From assembly GCA_014762625.1 (NCBI GenBank), contig JABURQ010000177.1:1-64000 (forward strand): DNA of 64,000 nt, read 5' to 3'. Numbering within the stretch: the stretch's first letter is position 1; each line of letters opens with the position of its first letter. The notes below the pieces were generated by a model that ran no database searches, had not been told where the DNA came from, and saw only the letters and a program-made list of their open reading frames with translations. A program made the translations under genes and the position numbers. Below are positions 19,795 to 28,930 of the stretch, piece after piece. Origin of the DNA: Planctomycetaceae bacterium (GTDB lineage: Bacteria > Planctomycetota > Planctomycetia > Planctomycetales > Planctomycetaceae).

Positions 19795-19860
19795 GACAAA
19801 CCCTGAAGCTGAGAATGAAGATGGGCTCGATTTGGGTTTTCCGTTGTCCCATTGGGAGAT

Positions 19861-20040
19861 TCAGCTCGATTTGTAATGTTCATTGAGAATGTTGACAATA
19901 CCATCAGGGTCCATCCGCCTCTCAAGAACGAGTTGAGGACGTCTCTGGTATTTGAGAGAAGCTCTGGAAGCGGGTCGTATTAACCGGTAAGAGACGACTC
20001 GTGACAGTTGACGCGATGTTATCTGGCAAACTTCACCCTT
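19861..20040 (-). pseudogene. coding-like fragment between phnX and the sulfotransferase fusion
   Basis: On the minus strand an open frame ends at TGA (19863-19861) and contains QLVLERRMDPDGIVNILNEH before the stop, with a basic stretch upstream (SYRLIRPASRASLKYQRR). It looks like the carboxy-terminal end of a larger protein rather than a whole gene: there is no credible start, and phnX begins to overlap from 20041. Family not identified. Confidence 0.35.
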
Positions 20041-20865
20041 TTACACAGTCACCGGTGATTCGCCGTTCGCCAGACGCTGTTCGATCTCAGGAATCAAAGC
20101 AGGCAGATCGGCGACCGATTCCAGAATGTAATGCGCACCGGCGGCCCGCAGTTTCCCGGCGGCGGCTTCACATCGCGATTGCAGTTCTTCCGCCGGCAGT
20201 TCTTCGGTTTCTTCGAGAGAGAGGCCAACGCCGTTTCCGGTCCGTGTGATTCCGACCGTCCAGCATCCGGCGTTGCGTCCCGCTTCAATCCCGACGGGCG
20301 TATCGTCGACTTTCACGATCGACCACATCGGCCAGACTCCCAACTGTTCGGCGGCGGAATGTAGCATATAGGGAGCGGGACGTCCCTGAGCGGTATCCCC
20401 CGAACACAGGACACAGTCAGGTTCGTACCCCTGCCGCTGGGCTTCCGGAATGACAACTTCCATCAGTTCCGGCGTGTAGCCGGTCGAGGAACCGATCTTC
20501 AATCCCCTCTCGCGACATTGATTGACGGCCTCCGCGACCCCCGGGATGAGATCGGAGTAGTCTTTGAGGATCTGCTTCTGAAGCGGGAGGAACTCGGCAT
20601 ACAACTCGTCGATTTCCGCGTCGCCGCACGGACTCCCGAACTTTGCTTTCCAGGCCGCGGCAACATCAGGCATCGCGGCAATTGCGGCGATATGGTCGCG
20701 TTTGGCTTTCCCCATCGGTTCGCGCGCCTGTGCGGCGGTCACCTCGATGCCTCGTGCGGCAAAGATTTTCTGAAACACGAGCGCGGGTGCGCAACAGCCG
20801 TGATCGACTGTGGTCCCGGCCCAGTCGAAGACGACGGCTGTGAGTTGTTTGCAGGGTGAGATCAT
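20041..20865 (-). CDS. phnX: phosphonoacetaldehyde hydrolase (phosphonatase)
   Basis: A 274-residue HAD-superfamily enzyme that cleaves the C-P bond of phosphonoacetaldehyde to acetaldehyde and phosphate. Asp14 in VVFDWAGTTVD is the HAD nucleophile and Lys53 in EPMGKAKRDH is the Schiff-base lysine special to phosphonatase. KIGSSTGY and KVDDTPVGIEAG supply the remaining HAD motifs. It is the last gene of a four-gene minus-strand operon and overlaps the FAD oxidase stop by one base. Confidence 0.95.
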   Translation of the reverse strand: MISPCKQLTAVVFDWAGTTVDHGCCAPALVFQKIFAARGIEVTAAQAREPMGKAKRDHIAAIAAMPDVAAAWKAKFGSPCGDAEIDELYAEFLPLQKQILKDYSDLIPGVAEAVNQCRERGLKIGSSTGYTPELMEVVIPEAQRQGYEPDCVLCSGDTAQGRPAPYMLHSAAEQLGVWPMWSIVKVDDTPVGIEAGRNAGCWTVGITRTGNGVGLSLEETEELPAEELQSRCEAAAGKLRAAGAHYILESVADLPALIPEIEQRLANGESPVTV

Positions 20866-21998
20866 CAGGTCGCTCCTATCGTTTGGTTCCAGGCTCGCTC
20901 CGCCAGTCCGAAAGACATCGTCATTCCCGCTCCACCCGGTCCCACCAGAATGTGGACGTTCGGTTCGGGAGTCGCTGAAAAAATGGGGACTTCGGGATGT
21001 TTACTGTAAATTCCGTGCCAACGTTCGGCGATCTCCCAGTCATTCAGGCAAATCACTTTCCGGAGTTCCCGCAACATCAGGTCGTCGATTTCGGTCGAAT
21101 CAAACGGCGTGATCGCCTCGTCGTATTCGTGGGAGTCTCCCAGAATAATCTGCCCTTGCGGAAACGTTGACGCCATCACATGGATGCCGTAGCGATCGAG
21201 TTCGGGAGTCTGTTCGGCGATACGTGTTTTCAATTGTTGCAGTGACGGACAAACTTCAAATGAAGCGTAGTGTCGCAAGGTGAGTCCGCTGGCGATGTGC
21301 GGCAGGTTGGAAGGGAGTCCCGGTTGAGAGACCGATTTCAGCATCTGCAGTTTGCAGAGTTTCAGACCGGACGTGGCGAAGACGTCCGGATACAACGTTT
21401 GCAAGTCACTGCCGCTGCACACAAGAATTTTTTCGGCGGACCAGCGAGTTCCATCCGCCGCAATGACCTCGCCATCATCGATACCGACCACGGGAGTCTT
21501 GAAGCGGCAATCGACATTCTGAGTTTCCGTCAACCAGTGAGCGATCTTGGCACTGGCCGTTCGCGGATGGACGCGGATTTCGGAGTCGCTCCAGAGCGCC
21601 CCGCACAAGCCGACGGGATTCACGAGCGGCGACCGTTCACAGGTTTCTGCGGGAGTGAGTAGTTGGACGCCGAAAGTTCCCAGCGACGCAAACTCTTCGA
21701 GAACGGCCCATTCGTCGTCGTTGTGAGCCAGATGCAGGGAGCCGCAGGTTTCGAGATCGATCGCCCCCGCCTCACTCAGCTCCAGCCAATAATTGCGGGA
21801 ACGGAGGGCGATGTCGTGAAGTTCTCCCGCGGGTTGTCCGACGGGCCAGATCATACCGAAATTGCGGACCGAGGCCCCTTGCGCGACAGACGTTCGTTCG
21901 AGCAGCAACACTTTCAGGTTTCGTTTGGCAGCCATCCAGGCGTTGGCGAGCCCCACGATGCCTCCGCCGATCACCGCCACATCGTAATGTGTCGTCAT
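20865..21998 (-). CDS. FAD-dependent aminoalkylphosphonate oxidase-like protein (PbfD/TIGR03364 type)
   Basis: A 377-residue DadA/glycine-oxidase-like flavoprotein: the dinucleotide motif VIGGGIVGLANAWMA is at residues 9-23 and a C-terminal VGPGGAGMTMSFGLAE binds FAD. Members of this family recur beside phnX; the characterised ones oxidise 2-aminoethylphosphonate and its N-methyl form to phosphonoacetaldehyde, the PhnX substrate. No phnW transaminase is in the window, so this enzyme is the likely entry step. ATG overlaps the alcohol dehydrogenase stop (four bases, 21995-21998). Confidence 0.85.
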   Translation of the reverse strand: MTTHYDVAVIGGGIVGLANAWMAAKRNLKVLLLERTSVAQGASVRNFGMIWPVGQPAGELHDIALRSRNYWLELSEAGAIDLETCGSLHLAHNDDEWAVLEEFASLGTFGVQLLTPAETCERSPLVNPVGLCGALWSDSEIRVHPRTASAKIAHWLTETQNVDCRFKTPVVGIDDGEVIAADGTRWSAEKILVCSGSDLQTLYPDVFATSGLKLCKLQMLKSVSQPGLPSNLPHIASGLTLRHYASFEVCPSLQQLKTRIAEQTPELDRYGIHVMASTFPQGQIILGDSHEYDEAITPFDSTEIDDLMLRELRKVICLNDWEIAERWHGIYSKHPEVPIFSATPEPNVHILVGPGGAGMTMSFGLAERAWNQTIGAT

Positions 21999-23113
21999 GC
22001 GTAAGCCCCTGGTTGAGGTTTGACGGCCATCCGAATGGGACGTCGTTCGATGGCATCACGAACGGCGTCATTAATTTCGTCCAGCGAAAACTCCGTTTCC
22101 ACAATATCCAACCAGGGATAATCCGCTTGATGAGCTTCGAGAAATCGAACGGCTGTCGCGAGATCGGAGGGCGTGTAATTGTGAACGCCGTGAATTGAAA
22201 GCCAGCGACGAACGATCTGTTCCGGATCGAATCCAACATCCCCCACCGGCATGACCGAACCGACCAGCACGATTCGGGAACCGATCGTTGTCAGTTGAGC
22301 CGCGGCTGAAATAGCTGCCGGTGCGCCAGAGAGTTCCAGAATCAGATCGAACCCTTCAACATCGGTTTCCTGCAACAGTTGAGTCTGGAAGGCTTCCCGA
22401 TCATCCTGCCAGAGGATGGTCCGATTGGCTCCGAATCGCTTAGCCTGTTCGAGGCGAGTGGAGTTCTGATCGCAGACGGTGACGGAACGGGCTTTCGCCG
22501 AGTTTGCCCAAGCCGCCGCCGTCAGCCCCAGCATCCCGGCGCCGAAAATCAATACGTTCTGACCAGTAGTCTCTCCCCCGACACGGTAAGCGGCAGCGAT
22601 GGTGGCGGTCGCACAGTTGACGGGGCAGATCACTTCCGCGGGGAGAGACTCGTCGACTTTGATCGCCGCCGTCCCCGCTCGCAGCAGAATTTTTTCCGCA
22701 AAACCACCGCTGAGTGCATGGGGACCGATAGCGAGGGAGTGTCCATATTTCACGAGCGACCGGCATTTCTGAGGAAAACCGGACTGGCAACGGTCACACT
22801 CTCCACAAGACACCGCCACCGACCAGGTAATGCGAGCGCCGGGGGAAAGCGGCTCGCCTGTGAGATCGTTGAGAGGAGGTTCGCCGACGCTTTCCACGCG
22901 CCCCAGAATTTCGTGTCCGAGAATCGTCGGCGTCGGTTCCTCACGTTTTCCGGTGATGGTATGCAGATCGCTGCCGCAGACCGTACAGCACTCCACGCGA
23001 ACCACGGCTTCACCGGCCTGCGGATCAGGGACGTCGAACTCGCGAAGCTCGAGCGGTCGATCGGTAGCCGTGAAGACCGCAGCACGACAGAGATGAGAGG
23101 ACACAGATGACAT
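21995..23113 (-). CDS. zinc alcohol dehydrogenase associated with phosphonate catabolism
   Basis: A 372-residue medium-chain dehydrogenase. Catalytic-zinc ligands lie in CTVCGSDLHTITG and GHEILG; the structural zinc cysteines are in SCGECDRCQSGFPQKC; the NAD(P)-binding motif is FGAGMLGLTAA. It matches the pattern of the TIGR03366-type dehydrogenases found in phosphonate operons. Its natural substrate is unknown; acetaldehyde released by PhnX or a hydroxyphosphonate are candidates. It lies 12 bases downstream of the DUF5690 gene and overlaps the FAD oxidase. Confidence 0.82.
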   Translation of the reverse strand: MSSVSSHLCRAAVFTATDRPLELREFDVPDPQAGEAVVRVECCTVCGSDLHTITGKREEPTPTILGHEILGRVESVGEPPLNDLTGEPLSPGARITWSVAVSCGECDRCQSGFPQKCRSLVKYGHSLAIGPHALSGGFAEKILLRAGTAAIKVDESLPAEVICPVNCATATIAAAYRVGGETTGQNVLIFGAGMLGLTAAAWANSAKARSVTVCDQNSTRLEQAKRFGANRTILWQDDREAFQTQLLQETDVEGFDLILELSGAPAAISAAAQLTTIGSRIVLVGSVMPVGDVGFDPEQIVRRWLSIHGVHNYTPSDLATAVRFLEAHQADYPWLDIVETEFSLDEINDAVRDAIERRPIRMAVKPQPGAYA

Positions 23114-23125
23114 GAGAGGGTGGCG

Positions 23126-24463
23126 TTATTCGACGGGAGCGAGTTCTTCGAGTGACTGAGGATCCTCTTCGTAGAGCCGTTGGGCGTCTTCGCGAGAGAG
23201 AACTCTATGAAAGTAAATCATCGAGCCGATTAACGCCACGATGGAAAGCGTGGAAACGAGGTACAGCGAGATGCAAAAGAAGGGAAGAAAGTGAGTCGGT
23301 TCTTTCATCGAGGAACGCAGAACCATCACAAACGCGTAACCGAGATAACCGATGGCGTCCGCGAGATACATCAGAAAGCCAAGATTCCCGGGATGTTGCG
23401 ACGCCGCCACCAATCGCTCGAACAAAGTGGTGTGAAAAGCGACATAGGGGACGTAAAGTCCGATTCCGCAGACCACCATGAACACAAAGGGAGAGAGCGT
23501 GCCGTTCGCTTGCAGGAATCCAGAAGTCGCCACCAGCCCGAAAGAGACACAGAGAGCGCCGATCGTCACGCGGATCGCGGTCAGATTATGAGTCATCAAA
23601 ATCGCGAGAGCATTGAAGGCCGTGACACAGACGGCAACGGCAGTTTCCGATCTTGCGAAGATACTCGGTTCTCCTTCGACTCCCATGTCTCGCCAGATTT
23701 CCACACCGAAATCGTCGCGGATCGTGCGAATGATCGTCAGCGCGACATACACAAAAATGAATAACGACAAACCGGGCCAGTAGGCGACCAGAAATCGCCC
23801 TCGGGACACCCCATCCATCGGGGAGCGTGCATTGCGAAGTTTGACGTCTTGCTGATTGGGAGGAGGAGTTTTCTGCAAGAACCAAACCGAAACAATCAGC
23901 GGCAATAGAAACATCGCCCCCGCGATCATCGGCATCGAATATTCGCTGATCCCCTGATCCACGATCAACCAGCGCCCCACCGATTTCACCACTCCCGAGG
24001 AGATAATGAAACTGGCACACAGCGCCGCCGAGAGCGCTTCGGTATGTTTGCGTCCTTCCAGATAAGCCAGCACCAGACCGAAGACCATTCCCAGCGGGAG
24101 CCCGTTCAGAAACAGCATCACGAATTTCACGTTGAGAGGAACCAGCGCAAACCCGACCAACGCCGCTTCCGCGAACAGGATCAATCCCACAATTCCCCAG
24201 GCCCGCGCTTTGGCGGGCATCTCGGAAACGACTTTGATTCCGATGAACTTCGACAGCATGTAGCCAAGTAATTGCGAGACAACCAGTACGGTTTTCAAGC
24301 CCGCTCCGAAAAGGGTTTCCCCTTCAAAGGTCGCCGCCGTAAACGGCTTGCGAAACGCGTACATACAGAAGTAGGTACAGAATGCGGCCGCGGCAGCGAT
24401 CAATAATTGAGAACCGGAACTGGATTCTTCGGAGGAAGGCTGTTGCGAGGAGGAGTCATTCAT
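23126..24463 (-). CDS. DUF5690 MFS-like membrane transporter
   Basis: A 445-residue protein with about twelve hydrophobic segments, starting with a Ser-rich cytoplasmic tail and then AAAAAFCTYFCMYAFRKPFT, a signature of the glycerol-3-phosphate/organophosphate transporter-like branch and of DUF5690. GLPLGMVFGLVLAYLEGR is an MFS-type loop. As first gene of the phosphonate operon it is the obvious candidate for uptake of aminoethylphosphonates, which in other bacteria usually uses an ABC system. That function is inferred from position. Confidence 0.75.
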   Translation of the reverse strand: MNDSSSQQPSSEESSSGSQLLIAAAAAFCTYFCMYAFRKPFTAATFEGETLFGAGLKTVLVVSQLLGYMLSKFIGIKVVSEMPAKARAWGIVGLILFAEAALVGFALVPLNVKFVMLFLNGLPLGMVFGLVLAYLEGRKHTEALSAALCASFIISSGVVKSVGRWLIVDQGISEYSMPMIAGAMFLLPLIVSVWFLQKTPPPNQQDVKLRNARSPMDGVSRGRFLVAYWPGLSLFIFVYVALTIIRTIRDDFGVEIWRDMGVEGEPSIFARSETAVAVCVTAFNALAILMTHNLTAIRVTIGALCVSFGLVATSGFLQANGTLSPFVFMVVCGIGLYVPYVAFHTTLFERLVAASQHPGNLGFLMYLADAIGYLGYAFVMVLRSSMKEPTHFLPFFCISLYLVSTLSIVALIGSMIYFHRVLSREDAQRLYEEDPQSLEELAPVE

Positions 24464-24549
24464 GTCTCTGGCTCGTAGAAATTCACAAGACCGAATCCTA
24501 ACTCCGAAGTGTTAAATTCGTAGGAAGGAACCGACCGGTTCTCAGCTTA

Positions 24550-26259
24550 TCAATACCCGACGACGGCACCATCTTTCCGCGATTCGGTGGCCCCGTGCAG
24601 GATATTGGTTTCCGGATCGATCCGAATCCCCTGATAGCCGCCGAATGCCCCGACGGCCCGTCTCACTCGATGGCCGCGCTGTTCGAGTTGTCGGATGGTT
24701 TCGTCGTCAATTCCCGGTTCCACCAGCAGCTCACCGCCCCCCTCTTCTTCCGGGAGTCCAGTGGGTGTGGGTGAGCCCGTGTGGCTGACACGAGCCAGAT
24801 CCCCCGCCATCTGCACGTTCATGCCGAAATCAAGCATATTCACGAGGACCTGCACGTGCCCTTGCGGTTGCATGTCTCCTCCCATCACGCCGAAACAGAA
24901 CCAGGGCTTGCCGTCTTTAGTGACCATGGCGGGAATGATCGTATGGAAGGGGCGTTTGCCCGGTTCGTAGACATTGGGATGATCGACTTCGAGTGTGAAT
25001 AAGGCGCCTCGATTCTGCATCACAAATCCCACTCCCGGCGGAGCGATTTTGGATCCGAAGCCGTGGAAATTGGATTGGATCAGCGAGCAGCAGTTACGGT
25101 CTTTATCGACGACAGTCAGATAGATGGTATCGCCCATCGAGAGTCGCGGATCACCGGGAGCGACATTCGTCGCCGCTTTCTGCATATCGATGCGTTGATT
25201 CTGACGCCGGGCGTATTCCTTCGAGATCAATTCCTCCACGGGAACATCGGCCATGCTCATGTCGGCGTAGAACCGAGCCCGGTCGGCGAAGGCGAGCTTC
25301 TTGGCTTCCGTGAAGAGATGAATCCAATCGACTGACTTGGGTCCCATCGCTGCAATGTTGTGTTGTTCGAGAATGTTGAGGATCTCCAGAGCAGCGATCC
25401 CCTGTCCGTTGGGAGGGAGTTCCCAGACATCGTAGCCCCGGTAGTTCGTCGAGACCGGGTCGATCCATTCTGAGGTATGCTCGGTAAAGTCCGCGTGTGA
25501 AAGAAATCCTCCCACGTCGTCGCTGCACGCGAGGATTTTCTCGGTAATCGGTCCCTCGTAGAATGCCTGGATGCCCTGTTCGGCGATGAGACGGTAACTC
25601 TCAGCCAGTTCGGGATTCTTGAAGAGAGCCCCCTCCGCGGGAGGCGCTCCCCCCGGTAGATAAGTGTGAGCGGAGCCCGGCCATTTGGAGAGTGCATTGG
25701 CGGCGGAGGACCAATAACCGGCGATGACCTCCGGGACGGGAAAGCCTTCCTGGGCTGTTTGAATCGACGGGGCGAGCAACTCTTTGAGGGAGCGGCTGCC
25801 GTGTCGATTCAATAATTCCTGCCAGCCATCGACACAGCCGGGAACCGACCATGAGAGAGGGCTGTTGAGTGGAATCTGCGAGATTTCCCGCTCCAGGAAC
25901 AGGTCGCGTGTCAGATGTTGGGGAGAGCGGCCGCTGGCATTGAGCCCGGTGAGACTCTGCTTCGCATGATCCCAGTAGATGACAAACAGATCGCCGCCGA
26001 TCCCGCAGCTCATCGGTTCGACCAGTCCCATCATCGCGGAAGTGGCGACGCCGGCATCAGCGGCGTTGCCCCCTGATTGCAGGATGTCCAGTCCCACCTG
26101 AGCCGCCAGTGGATGACTGGTTGCGACCATGCCGTGGGACGCCATCTGGACGGAACGACTCTGATGAGGATAGCGGGCGGGACGCGCATATTCGGATCGG
26201 TGTCCACCTTCTCCGGAATGAACGGGAGTGACGTGACCGGACATAAGTGGGCTCCTCAT
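24550..26259 (-). CDS. ggt: gamma-glutamyltransferase family protein
   Basis: A 569-residue Ntn-hydrolase of the gamma-glutamyltranspeptidase family. N-terminal GGNAADAGVA and CGIGGDLFVI are family motifs; autoprocessing would occur before the Thr of GDTIYLTVVDKD, aligning with the E. coli nucleophile Thr391. There is no signal peptide, so it may be cytoplasmic, unlike the periplasmic enzyme. The probable start is ATG 26244 (MSGHVTPVHS). Single gene, 86 bases downstream of the phosphonate operon's promoter end. Confidence 0.85.
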   Translation of the reverse strand: MRSPLMSGHVTPVHSGEGGHRSEYARPARYPHQSRSVQMASHGMVATSHPLAAQVGLDILQSGGNAADAGVATSAMMGLVEPMSCGIGGDLFVIYWDHAKQSLTGLNASGRSPQHLTRDLFLEREISQIPLNSPLSWSVPGCVDGWQELLNRHGSRSLKELLAPSIQTAQEGFPVPEVIAGYWSSAANALSKWPGSAHTYLPGGAPPAEGALFKNPELAESYRLIAEQGIQAFYEGPITEKILACSDDVGGFLSHADFTEHTSEWIDPVSTNYRGYDVWELPPNGQGIAALEILNILEQHNIAAMGPKSVDWIHLFTEAKKLAFADRARFYADMSMADVPVEELISKEYARRQNQRIDMQKAATNVAPGDPRLSMGDTIYLTVVDKDRNCCSLIQSNFHGFGSKIAPPGVGFVMQNRGALFTLEVDHPNVYEPGKRPFHTIIPAMVTKDGKPWFCFGVMGGDMQPQGHVQVLVNMLDFGMNVQMAGDLARVSHTGSPTPTGLPEEEGGGELLVEPGIDDETIRQLEQRGHRVRRAVGAFGGYQGIRIDPETNILHGATESRKDGAVVGY

Positions 26260-26586
26260 GAAGGAAATACGTATTTGATCTTACCAGATTGAGTTTGAAT
26301 TCCGTTGCGTCGAAAGCAGAAAGGCACTTAACAGTCCGTGGAAACACTCGATTTTGCTGCGAATGGCAGACAAATCCGTTGCTTAACACGCTGTCAAAAC
26401 CGTCAAAATCGGAAAATCTTACCAAATCGGGTGATGTTACCGGACCCGAACAACCGATAAGACGAATGAACCCGCCTCGCGCGGCGACGAACAGACACCC
26501 AAACAGTGCCTACACACTATCAACAACAGACAATGGATACACGGAATCAACCACAAGTTGGTTCAACCTCTCGGGAAGGAGCGATC

Positions 26587-28482
26587 ATGATGATCTGCTG
26601 GCAAAAAATTCTGGTGACGGGAACAGCACTGTGTGTTTCCACTTCAATGTTGATGGCTCAACCTGCCAGTACCACGTACGAACGGTTGAGAAAAGCGGCT
26701 CTGGAGTCCCAACAAGGCTCGGAAAAAATCTCCGCCGATCATCCACTGGCTCCGGGAAATCGTCTCGCCACCAAGCCGGTTGAAACCGAATCGGAAGAGA
26801 AAGCTCCCGAGAAAGAGACGCGACCGTTCCCCGCGACGACGGTCTCGGAAAAAACAAAATCAGAACCTGAAACATCCGTCGAGAAACCGCAGAAGAGCCT
26901 GATCATTCAGGCGTCTCACAAATTGGATGCCAAGCCGGCGGTTCATGAAGTAGAACAGAAAGACGAGCCCGCGAACCCTGCCGGTGGCCGCGTGATTCAT
27001 GCCGCTTACTCGAACAAAAAAGGGGCCGCGAAAGAGGACCAGATCATCCAGGTCAAAGCGAGCCAAACGATCGAAGAGCTGGATCTCGCTTCGCAAAAAC
27101 CTCTCACGACTCCTCAGGTCGCCGCGAAAAACCCGAACGTTTCCGTCGAATGGAAACCGCAGGGAGAGATCATGGTCGGTGAAGAGTGTGCTTTCGATCT
27201 GGTGGTGAAAAATAACGGCGACGTCTCCGTCGAAGACATCGAAATCGATGCGTTCTTTCCGCAAACCGTGCGTCTGACCGCGGCTCGTCCGAAACCGAGT
27301 TCCGCCTACGACCGCGTCACCTGGAAGCTGAGTTCGCTCGATCCCGGAGCCCAACAAAAACTCTCCGTGAAGCTGATTCCCAGCCGTCGCGGAGAAATCC
27401 AATTGTCTTCGAAAGTTCGCTTCACCGGGGAAACCGCCGGGAAGTTTGTCGTCGCCGAGCCGGTGATCGGGGTGAGCGTCGAAGGTCCGGAACAAGTTCT
27501 GATCGGTGAACCGGTCGCCCATGTGATCAAGATCGCCAACACCGGAACCGGAACGGCTCGCGATGTTTCTCTGGAAGCATTGATTCCGGAAGGCTTGAAA
27601 CACCCTCGTGGTGAACGACTTCTTTTAGAAGTGGGTTCGCTTGAAGCGGGAGAAGTTCGCGAAGTTCGATTGGCTCTGGCGGCTGTTGAAGGTGGCGATC
27701 AAACAATCAAGCTGGCGACTGAATCTTCGAACGCACTGCGAAACACGCAGTCTGTCAATTTGATGGTCGCCGCACCGAGCCTCGCTTTGAAATTCGATGG
27801 ACCGGGATTGCGATACAAAGGACGCGAAGGGGTGTACACGCTGGTCGTCGAAAACGACGGAACGGCGGTCTCTGAAAACGTTCGCGTTCGTCATCGTTTG
27901 CCGAACGGCTTCGAGTTCGTCAAAGCGGACAACAAAGGAAAATATGACGCGGAGACTCGCGTGATTGACTGGTTCTTCGGAGCCATGAAGCCGGGCGGCA
28001 AGCACGAGATCAACGTGCATCTTGCCGCCGTCAACTTCGGTGAATTCACTCACGAGGTGGCTGCCATTTCCGATCAGGGAGCCCAGGCGATCGCCGAACT
28101 CGATACACGAGTCGAGGGAACGGCGGCTTTGTCTCTCGAAATCGTCGATCTGGACGATCCGGTGGAAGTGGGAGCTGACAACGCCTATGAAATCCGCGTC
28201 AAGAACGGTGGATCGATCGCCGCCGGAAATGTCGGCGTTGCTTTCGAGTTGCCGGAAGGTGTGGACTTCGTCTCAGCGAAAGGTCCTTCCGATCACGTCT
28301 TCGAGAAAGGAATCGTCTTCTTCCGATCGGTACAAAGCTTGAAACCGAATCAGGAAGTGGCTTATCAGATTCAGGTCAAAGGCTCGACCGCCGGGAATCA
28401 CCGGTTCCGAGCCCGCCTCGCCAGCGATTCGATTCAGGAGCCGCTGATCTTCGAGGAATTGACCAAATACTACGGCGAGTGA
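26587..28482 (+). CDS. secreted DUF11-repeat protein
   Basis: Start set at ATG 26587 because GGAAGGAG lies six bases before it; the product is 631 residues. A signal peptide (MMICWQKILVTGTALCVSTS to about residue 25) is followed by a charged, Glu/Lys/Pro-rich region of about 160 residues and four tandem Ig-like DUF11/CARDB repeats, each with a conserved N-(N/D)-G-x-(V/A) turn (for example VVKNNGDVSVED, KIANTGTGTARD, VVENDGTAVSEN, RVKNGGSIAAGN). Such proteins are abundant on planctomycete cell surfaces and may be structural or adhesive. A terminator follows. Confidence 0.88.
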   Translation: MMICWQKILVTGTALCVSTSMLMAQPASTTYERLRKAALESQQGSEKISADHPLAPGNRLATKPVETESEEKAPEKETRPFPATTVSEKTKSEPETSVEKPQKSLIIQASHKLDAKPAVHEVEQKDEPANPAGGRVIHAAYSNKKGAAKEDQIIQVKASQTIEELDLASQKPLTTPQVAAKNPNVSVEWKPQGEIMVGEECAFDLVVKNNGDVSVEDIEIDAFFPQTVRLTAARPKPSSAYDRVTWKLSSLDPGAQQKLSVKLIPSRRGEIQLSSKVRFTGETAGKFVVAEPVIGVSVEGPEQVLIGEPVAHVIKIANTGTGTARDVSLEALIPEGLKHPRGERLLLEVGSLEAGEVREVRLALAAVEGGDQTIKLATESSNALRNTQSVNLMVAAPSLALKFDGPGLRYKGREGVYTLVVENDGTAVSENVRVRHRLPNGFEFVKADNKGKYDAETRVIDWFFGAMKPGGKHEINVHLAAVNFGEFTHEVAAISDQGAQAIAELDTRVEGTAALSLEIVDLDDPVEVGADNAYEIRVKNGGSIAAGNVGVAFELPEGVDFVSAKGPSDHVFEKGIVFFRSVQSLKPNQEVAYQIQVKGSTAGNHRFRARLASDSIQEPLIFEELTKYYGE

Positions 28483-28520
28483 TCTTCCCGATCACTCGAC
28501 AGAACAGACCCGAGAGAACG

Positions 28521-28552
28521 GGGGCCGGAGAAATTCCGGTCCCTGTTTTTTT
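28521..28552 (+). terminator. intrinsic terminator after the DUF11 gene
   Basis: GGGGCCGG (28521-28528) pairs with CCGGTCCC (28536-28543, one G-T pair), followed by GTTTTTTT. It lies 39 bases after the stop codon. Confidence 0.85.
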
Positions 28553-28702
28553 GCGCGCTGCCCGAAACGGAGAAAAACACCGGGTTGGGGGAGAGGGCCT
28601 CGCAGAATTTGCTCAGATCGTTACGCTGACGCTCGAAAATCGGCGTCTTCTTTTTTCGAAGCGCTTGTTGCCCCTGTAAACAAGGGGTGTATGAAACGCA
28701 TA

Positions 28703-28731
28703 TTGACGATTTGTGAAGATCCGGCTAGCAT
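28703..28731 (+). promoter_or_regulatory. sigma-70-like promoter before ispE
   Basis: TTGACG (28703-28708), a 17-base spacer and TAGCAT (28726-28731) form a reasonable housekeeping promoter about 200 bases upstream of ispE. The leader between holds nothing else recognised; the preceding 28553-28700 is empty spacer. Confidence 0.45.
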
Positions 28732-28930
28732 CAGAGATGGCCTTTCGGTCATTCCATTATCTCTGGAATGATCAAGATCTATTCAAAAGCGTTCATCAAC
28801 ATTCGACCTAATTTCGACAGCCGTCCGTGGTGTCGGCTGAATATCATATCCCGATAGATTTGGATTGCTTGAGTTTCCTGTTTTCCGTGCAAGGTCTCTC
28901 TGAATCGCGTGATCGCGAACTCATGAGGAG

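Noticed and set aside
28479-28679. Short gene after the DUF11 protein.
   Set aside because: It spans the intrinsic terminator at 28521-28552 and has no motif.
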